Below are positions 59,278 through 64,000 of a DNA stretch of 64,000 nucleotides, piece by piece. The DNA lies in the NCBI GenBank assembly GCA_902802795.1, contig CADCNI010000007.1:124001-188000 (forward strand), read 5' to 3'. The DNA is from an uncultured Ruminococcus sp. GTDB taxonomy: Bacteria > Bacillota > Clostridia > Oscillospirales > Acutalibacteraceae. Made by a program: the position numbers and the translations under genes. The first letter of the stretch is position 1. The number at the start of each line of letters is the position of its first letter. Under the pieces are notes generated by a model. That model saw only the letters and a list, made by a program, of their open reading frames with translations. It had not been told where the DNA came from and ran no database searches.

Positions 59278-61164
59278 ATGGTTTTGAAATTTACCAAAAG
59301 ACTGCGCTCTGCTCTGCTGATTGCACTGGCCGCGCTCACCGTACTCGGTTCCTGCGGCACCAAAGAGGCGATCGAACCGGAAAAAAAGCCCTGTGTCCCC
59401 GACGAGACGATTGTGGAATACGACGACAAGTATAAAAATTTCTATGAAATCTTTGTCCGGTCGTTCTACGACTCCGACGGCGACGGCTTCGGCGACTTCA
59501 ACGGCATTGCCAAAAAGCTCGACTACCTCAAATCCTCTACCGGGGCATATTCCTCCAATTCTCTCGGCGTCAACGGCATCTGGCTCATGCCGATCTGTCC
59601 TTCTCCTTCTTATCATAAGTATGATGTCAGCGATTACTGTGCCGTCGATCCCATGTACGGCACCATGGAGGATTTTGAAAACCTCGTTCAGAAGTGCCAC
59701 GAGCGCAATATCACCTTCATTATTGACATGGTGCTCAATCACACCTCGACGCAACATGAATGGTTCAAAGCCTTCTGCGACGTGATTCGCTGCAAAGAAA
59801 CCGGATCTGAAAGCGAATACGACGAGAAATATGCCGAATATTACTCCTACATTACCGAGGAACAGGCAAACGAAGGTGCCCGCACCCAAGAGAACGGCAG
59901 CTACTACGCGATCACTTACAACGGCGCGCGCTACCGCCCCATTCCCGGCTCAAGTTGCTACTATGAATGCAACTTCAGCGACGATATGCCGGAGCTGAAC
60001 TACGACAGCGAATATGTCTGGGAGGAAATCGAGAAGATCTGCGACTTCTGGATTGGCAAGGGTGTGGACGGCTTCCGCTTTGACGCGGTGCTCTACTTCT
60101 ATTTCAACGACCATGCGAAAAACGCGCAGGTGCTCCGTCGTATCACAGACTACTGTAAGTCCAAAAACCCGAATTTCTACACTGTGGGCGAAGCCTGGGT
60201 CAGTTCCGTCAGCATCAGAGAGTATTACAAAGGCGGTCTCGACAGCCTCTTTAACTTCCCCTATGCCAACAGCACCGGCTATATCGCCAAGACCGTGATG
60301 GCCACCCAGGGCGCCACCTTCGCCAAGCGTGTCCAGAACTGGAACAATTCTCTCAAACAGGTTTCCGCCTCTGACGCGATCGACGCGCCCTTTGTCTCCA
60401 ATCACGACATGAGCCGCAGCTCCTCCTACTTCCGCACGCTCAGTCAGCGCAAAATGGCAGCCAGCCTGTATCTGCTCATGCCCGGCAATCCCTACATCTA
60501 CTACGGCGAAGAGATCGGTCTGAAGGGCAGCACCTCCGACAGTTCCAAGAAAGATCCCACCGCCCGTATGGCAATCAAGTGGTCCGCCACAGAGGACGGA
60601 TCCAAAATGACAGCGCCGCCTGATGTGGACCTCTCGGTCAACCAGGATGACATCGACGGCGTTTATGACCAGCTCAAGGATGAAAATTCGCTTCTCAATC
60701 ATTACCGCCTGCTTCTCAAACTGAAAAATCAGAATCCCCAGATTGCACGCGGCACCGTTACCGCCTGCGATTTCGGACAGGAATCTGTCTGCGCCTACAC
60801 CTGCATCTACGACGGTACGGCCGTCATGATCATTCACAATCTCAGTCTGGATGAAAACGCATTTGATCTGAAATCTCTCGGTTATGAGGATTTCACCGAG
60901 CTGCGCGGCTATGTTGTAGCCAAAGCCGCAGAAGGTGAAACTGAAACGGATTCTGCGCCTGTCTTCGGCGCGTCCTCGGAGGAGGAAACCGAAGAGGAAG
61001 AAAAAGACGCTGTTGCCACCCTCGAAAACGGCAAGCTGCTTATCCCCGGCAGAACAACGGTTGTCCTTCGCTCTGCCAAGCACTACGACGACGTAGTTAT
61101 TGATCCGAACTCTATCACCGTCTCCCCTGAAGACGAACAGGTACAGGCTATGGGTGAACAGTGA
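59278..61164 (+). CDS. surface alpha-amylase family lipoprotein (GH13)
   Basis: A 628-residue secreted lipoprotein. The signal peptide ends in the lipobox LGSC (Cys26). The barrel opens with a calcium-binding type DSDGDGFGD (65-73), and carries the catalytic Asp269 in GFRFDA, Glu305 in VGEAW and Asp377 in NHD. It resembles the GH13_36-like amylases that cut alpha-1,4 glucans. A Glu-rich insert (about 565-585) sits in the C-terminal beta domain. The ATG 59278 follows AAGGAAAGG. No dockerin or carbohydrate-binding module is visible. It would trim starch or glycogen outside the cell for import by MalEFG. Confidence 0.92.
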   Translation: MVLKFTKRLRSALLIALAALTVLGSCGTKEAIEPEKKPCVPDETIVEYDDKYKNFYEIFVRSFYDSDGDGFGDFNGIAKKLDYLKSSTGAYSSNSLGVNGIWLMPICPSPSYHKYDVSDYCAVDPMYGTMEDFENLVQKCHERNITFIIDMVLNHTSTQHEWFKAFCDVIRCKETGSESEYDEKYAEYYSYITEEQANEGARTQENGSYYAITYNGARYRPIPGSSCYYECNFSDDMPELNYDSEYVWEEIEKICDFWIGKGVDGFRFDAVLYFYFNDHAKNAQVLRRITDYCKSKNPNFYTVGEAWVSSVSIREYYKGGLDSLFNFPYANSTGYIAKTVMATQGATFAKRVQNWNNSLKQVSASDAIDAPFVSNHDMSRSSSYFRTLSQRKMAASLYLLMPGNPYIYYGEEIGLKGSTSDSSKKDPTARMAIKWSATEDGSKMTAPPDVDLSVNQDDIDGVYDQLKDENSLLNHYRLLLKLKNQNPQIARGTVTACDFGQESVCAYTCIYDGTAVMIIHNLSLDENAFDLKSLGYEDFTELRGYVVAKAAEGETETDSAPVFGASSEEETEEEEKDAVATLENGKLLIPGRTTVVLRSAKHYDDVVIDPNSITVSPEDEQVQAMGEQ

Positions 61165-61188
61165 ATAAAGGTCAGTCCATTATTATGA

Positions 61189-61248
61189 AAAAGAACCGCA
61201 CAGTGCATTTGGAACTTCCTGTTCCGCTGCACTGTGCAGTTCTTTTTT
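61189..61248 (+). terminator. terminator of the surface amylase gene
   Basis: AAGAACCGCACAGTGCA pairs with TGCACTGTGCAGTTCTT and is followed by a T-run. Stem and loop are near-duplicates of the terminator at 9036-9097. It may also serve the converging potD gene. Confidence 0.85.
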
Positions 61249-61266
61249 AACTAATCACTGACCATC

Positions 61267-62364
61267 TTATTTTACCACTTGGTTCATCAGATCTTCCCAC
61301 TTCTGAGAAAGGAATGTATTGGTTTCATTGGAAAGCTGATAGAATACTTCGCACTCTGCGAGCTTTTCCTCACTGGGATAGTAGAATTCGCCGGTGAGTT
61401 CCTCGTCAAGCTCTTCCACCACGCAGGACATGGGGGACGCATAGCCGATATATTCGATATTAGCTAACGCGATATCCTGCCGACACATGAAGTCGATGTA
61501 CTTCTCGGCGGCCGACTTGTTCTGGCAGCAGGTGGGAATACAGAGCGCATCCACAAATTTGTTGGCGCGCTTGGGGATATAGCCCTTGACATATTCGTTG
61601 CCTTCGAGCATCATGGGAAGGTCGCCGTTGAAGTAGGGAGCGATGATCGCTTCGCCGCTCTCCATCTTGTCAAAAATCTGGTCGCCGTAATAGCCCTGCA
61701 CCAGCGGACTCTGCTTGACAAGCTCCTGATAGGCGGCTTCCAGTTCGTCGGGATCCTCGGTGTTGAGCGAATAACCCAGCTTGGCCTCCGCCACGGCAAA
61801 AGCGTCGCGCTGGTTGTTGAACATCAGAATCTTACCCGCGTACTTTTCGTTCCAGAGCAGATCCCACGAGTTTTCGTCAACATCTTCCGGATCCACATAG
61901 CGGGAATCATAGAAAATCGCGGTGCAGCCCCATGTATAGGGCACCGAATATTCGCCGGTCGGGTCATACATCGGCTTGCCGAAGGAAGCGTCGATATTTT
62001 CCGCGTTGGGAATGTTGTCAAAATCCAGCTTTTCGAGCATACCCTCGGAAATCATCTGGGAGATCATGTAGTCGGAGGGAATGATGACGTCCACCGTCAT
62101 GCTGCCGCTCTTGATCTTGGTGTACATTTCCTCATTGCTCGAAAAGGTGAGGTACTTGACCTCGATGCCGGTCTCCTTTTCAAATTGGGCGTTGGTATCG
62201 AATGTGCCGTCATCACCGTTGGAGATGTATTCACCCCAGTTGTAGACATACAGCACTTCGCCGGTCTTTTCCACGCCGCCGTCGTCTTTGGAGCAGCCTG
62301 CCAGCGCGGACAGCGAGGCAATCAGCAGCGCCGCCGAGAGTACGAGAGAAATAATTTTTTTCAT
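61267..62364 (-). CDS. potD: spermidine/putrescine-binding lipoprotein
   Basis: A 365-residue solute-binding lipoprotein with lipobox ALAGC (cysteine at about 24). Family features include VLYVYNWGEYIS at the start of the mature domain, SDYMISQM, and YTWGCTAIFYDSRYV. The protein matches PotD, which hands polyamines to PotBC. The start is ATG 62364, eight bases after AAAGGA, in preference to ATG 62373, which touches that site. The gene lies about 115 bp downstream of potC, with degenerate CACT-type repeats in between (about 62430-62487). No PotA is in the window; it would be to the right of the edge. Confidence 0.93.
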   Translation of the reverse strand: MKKIISLVLSAALLIASLSALAGCSKDDGGVEKTGEVLYVYNWGEYISNGDDGTFDTNAQFEKETGIEVKYLTFSSNEEMYTKIKSGSMTVDVIIPSDYMISQMISEGMLEKLDFDNIPNAENIDASFGKPMYDPTGEYSVPYTWGCTAIFYDSRYVDPEDVDENSWDLLWNEKYAGKILMFNNQRDAFAVAEAKLGYSLNTEDPDELEAAYQELVKQSPLVQGYYGDQIFDKMESGEAIIAPYFNGDLPMMLEGNEYVKGYIPKRANKFVDALCIPTCCQNKSAAEKYIDFMCRQDIALANIEYIGYASPMSCVVEELDEELTGEFYYPSEEKLAECEVFYQLSNETNTFLSQKWEDLMNQVVK

Positions 62365-62480
62365 TTTCTTCATTTCCTTTCTACAATATCTGAATGAGCA
62401 AGATGGTACAGATTATTTGTCTTTCCCACTTCCCACTTCCCACTTTCTGATCACTGACCACTATCCACTGATCACTAATT

Positions 62481-63290
62481 TCACACTTCGTGCTTCACAT
62501 TCTTTCTCGCCGCCTCCCGCAGCTGACGGAAATTGATGATAAGGAGCATCACCATGACGATGACAAACATAATCGCGGAAAGTGCGTTGACCTTCGGGCT
62601 GAGACGGCGCTTGGTCATGGAATAAATGACCATAGGCAGGGTTTGCGCCGTGGAGCCGCTGGTGAAGTAGCTGATGACAAAATCATCGAGCGACAGCGTA
62701 AACGCCATCATCATACCCGTGATAATACCCGGCATGATCTCCGGCATCACGACTTTCATGAAAGCCTTCATCGGCGGGCATCCTAAATCCTGCGCCGCTT
62801 CATAGATGCTTGGATTCATCTGGTTGAGCTTGGGCAGTACCGACAGTATCACATAGGGAATGCAGAATGTCACATGCGCGATGACCAGCGTGACAAATCC
62901 GGGACGCAGCAGTCCGGTCGCCGTGAAGATGGCGACAAACAGCAGCATCATGGATATGCCCGTCACGATGTCGGGGTTGACCATCGGGATATTGTTGAGC
63001 GTGAGCATGACAGAGCGCAGCCCCTTGTTCATGCGTTTGAGTCCCACCGCTGCGGCGGTGCCGATAATCGTCGAGATAATCGCGGCAAGCACCGCCACCT
63101 CAATGGACGTCCAGAGCGCTTCCAATATAATGTGGTCGTTAAAGAGGTTTTCATACCACCGCAGCGAGAAGCCTTTCCAGACCGAACGGCTCTTGCTCTG
63201 GTTGAAGGAAAACACGATCAGCACCACGATGGGCGCATAGAGGAATAAAAATACCAGTGTGGTATAAATTTTCGACAGAATCTTCATCAC
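62481..63290 (-). CDS. potC: spermidine/putrescine ABC transporter permease PotC
   Basis: A 269-residue six-span permease. The EAA loop is EAAQDLGCPPMKAFMKVVMP (about 164-183), and the opening YAPIVVLIVFSFNQS and LDDFVISYFTSG (about 201-212) are typical of PotC. It pairs with PotB, whose stop overlaps its start (TGATG), so the two are translationally coupled. The start may be GTG 63290 or ATG 63287. The C-terminal stop falls in a degenerate short-repeat region. Confidence 0.92.
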   Translation of the reverse strand: MMKILSKIYTTLVFLFLYAPIVVLIVFSFNQSKSRSVWKGFSLRWYENLFNDHIILEALWTSIEVAVLAAIISTIIGTAAAVGLKRMNKGLRSVMLTLNNIPMVNPDIVTGISMMLLFVAIFTATGLLRPGFVTLVIAHVTFCIPYVILSVLPKLNQMNPSIYEAAQDLGCPPMKAFMKVVMPEIMPGIITGMMMAFTLSLDDFVISYFTSGSTAQTLPMVIYSMTKRRLSPKVNALSAIMFVIVMVMLLIINFRQLREAARKNVKHEV

Positions 63291-64000
63291 ATCATCAAAC
63301 CTCCCGTCTCTTCGCCGTCGTCAAATTTCTTCATAATGGCCATGCTGATTAAAATCAGCACCATCAGCACCAGCGAAAGGGCAGCGCCCACATTGTAATT
63401 GGGAGCCGCGCCGACAAAGAGGCGTTCGATGACGTCGCCGATCAGCATATTGCGTCCGCCGCCCAGCATCTGGGAAATGACGAACGTGCTGACCGAGGGG
63501 ACAAACACCATGGTAATGCCTGTAATCACGCCCGGCAGGCTCAGGGGCATGACGACACGCAACAGGGTATTGAAGCGGTTCGCGCCGAGATCGCGTGCCG
63601 CTTCAAACAGGCTTTCGTGAATCTTTTCCATCACGGAATAAATCGGCAGTATCATATAAGGCAGGAAATTATAGACCATACCTAATATAATCGCACCCTT
63701 GGTGTTGATCATATGGAACGGTCCGAGTCCGATTTTTCCGAGAAGCGTGTTGATGAGTCCGTTGTTTTCGAGGATCGTCATCCACGAATAGGTTCGCAGC
63801 AGGAAATTCATCCACTGGGGCAGCATGAGCAGCATCATCATGGTCTGCTGCGCGCCCCAGCTCGCGCGGGACATGATGTAGGCGACGGGATATCCCAGCA
63901 CCAGACACAGCAGCGTTGCCACCGCGCCCATCACCAGCGAATCTTTGAGGTAAACCCAGTAGGTGCCGATTGTCTCGATATTGGCGAGTGTGAAGGCGCC
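63287..64000 (-). CDS. potB: spermidine/putrescine ABC transporter permease PotB, 5' part cut by window edge
   Basis: 238 codons of a permease whose start lies beyond base 64000. The reading frame is open from the edge (GAFTLANIETIGTYWVYLKD at the visible start) to the stop at 63287. It contains several spans, the EAA-type loop EAARDLGANRFNTLLRVVMP and LLRTYSWMTILENNGLINTL, which are typical of PotB. It is upstream of potC in the order potA-potB-potC-potD. Confidence 0.92.
   Translation of the reverse strand, partial: GAFTLANIETIGTYWVYLKDSLVMGAVATLLCLVLGYPVAYIMSRASWGAQQTMMMLLMLPQWMNFLLRTYSWMTILENNGLINTLLGKIGLGPFHMINTKGAIILGMVYNFLPYMILPIYSVMEKIHESLFEAARDLGANRFNTLLRVVMPLSLPGVITGITMVFVPSVSTFVISQMLGGGRNMLIGDVIERLFVGAAPNYNVGAALSLVLMVLILISMAIMKKFDDGEETGGLMM

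Overview
The window reads as chromosome of a spore-forming, low-oxygen Firmicute, most likely in the Clostridia / Ruminococcaceae-Oscillospiraceae group. The evidence is the sporulation sigma factor SigG, the spore maturation pair SpmA/SpmB and a YunB-like protein, the clostridial type of single-chain PurL, HemZ, PduL used outside any pdu operon, strong Shine-Dalgarno (SD) sequences before almost every gene, and the absence of phage, plasmid or rRNA genes. By eye the base composition is richer in G+C than in most clostridia. Several genes appear to start at TTG, chosen because the SD is correctly spaced only from that codon.

Layout. 0-3.4 kb: end of an Rpn-type gene, a membrane-associated GTPase, a tiny ribbon-helix-helix gene, and an ECF sigma / anti-sigma pair. 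3.5-9 kb: glycogen debranching enzyme with a TtcA-like gene on one strand, MarR regulator plus branching enzyme GlgB on the other. 9.4-20.8 kb: a long minus-strand run of housekeeping genes (ComM, uridine kinase-like, HemZ, MBL hydrolase, Dtd, MntR, rRNA methyltransferase, U32 peptidase) interspersed with immunity-type genes (Imm53, Imm1, a half-length Imm1). 21-24.5 kb: tRNA-Leu, CDP-glycerol transferase, HAD phosphatase, Dus. 24.5-30 kb: unrecognised membrane and low-complexity repeat proteins. 30-37 kb: SpmAB, a DUF3298 lipoprotein, a glycosyltransferase, PduL and a tyrosine-kinase-like chain-length protein. 37.5-51 kb: PurL, small proteins, YihY, a large TPR-GAF-GGDEF protein, SigG, TspO, LigA, YunB. 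51-61 kb: a maltodextrin locus (malE-malF-malG, glgP, malQ, and a divergent surface alpha-amylase lipoprotein). 61-64 kb: PotD, PotC and the truncated PotB.

Functionally the strongest theme is alpha-glucan metabolism. A surface amylase would shorten starch or glycogen, MalEFG would import maltodextrins, and MalQ and GlgP would convert them to glucose-1-phosphate. The debranching and branching enzymes near 4-9 kb handle the alpha-1,6 links, with GlgB apparently under an autoregulated MarR repressor. No ATPase (MsmK/MalK), GlgA/GlgC or LacI-type regulator is present in the window.

The intergenic DNA is rich in non-autonomous repeats: three copies of a small element sharing a hairpin core with one covarying base pair, two copies of a larger stem-loop-rich element, two copies of a TATCCACAAC-ended element, and a repeated terminator. 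Two of the small elements have altered neighbouring genes: one has split a ribosome binding site from its start codon and one has removed a stop codon. The window contains no CRISPR array, transposase or riboswitch that I can recognise.
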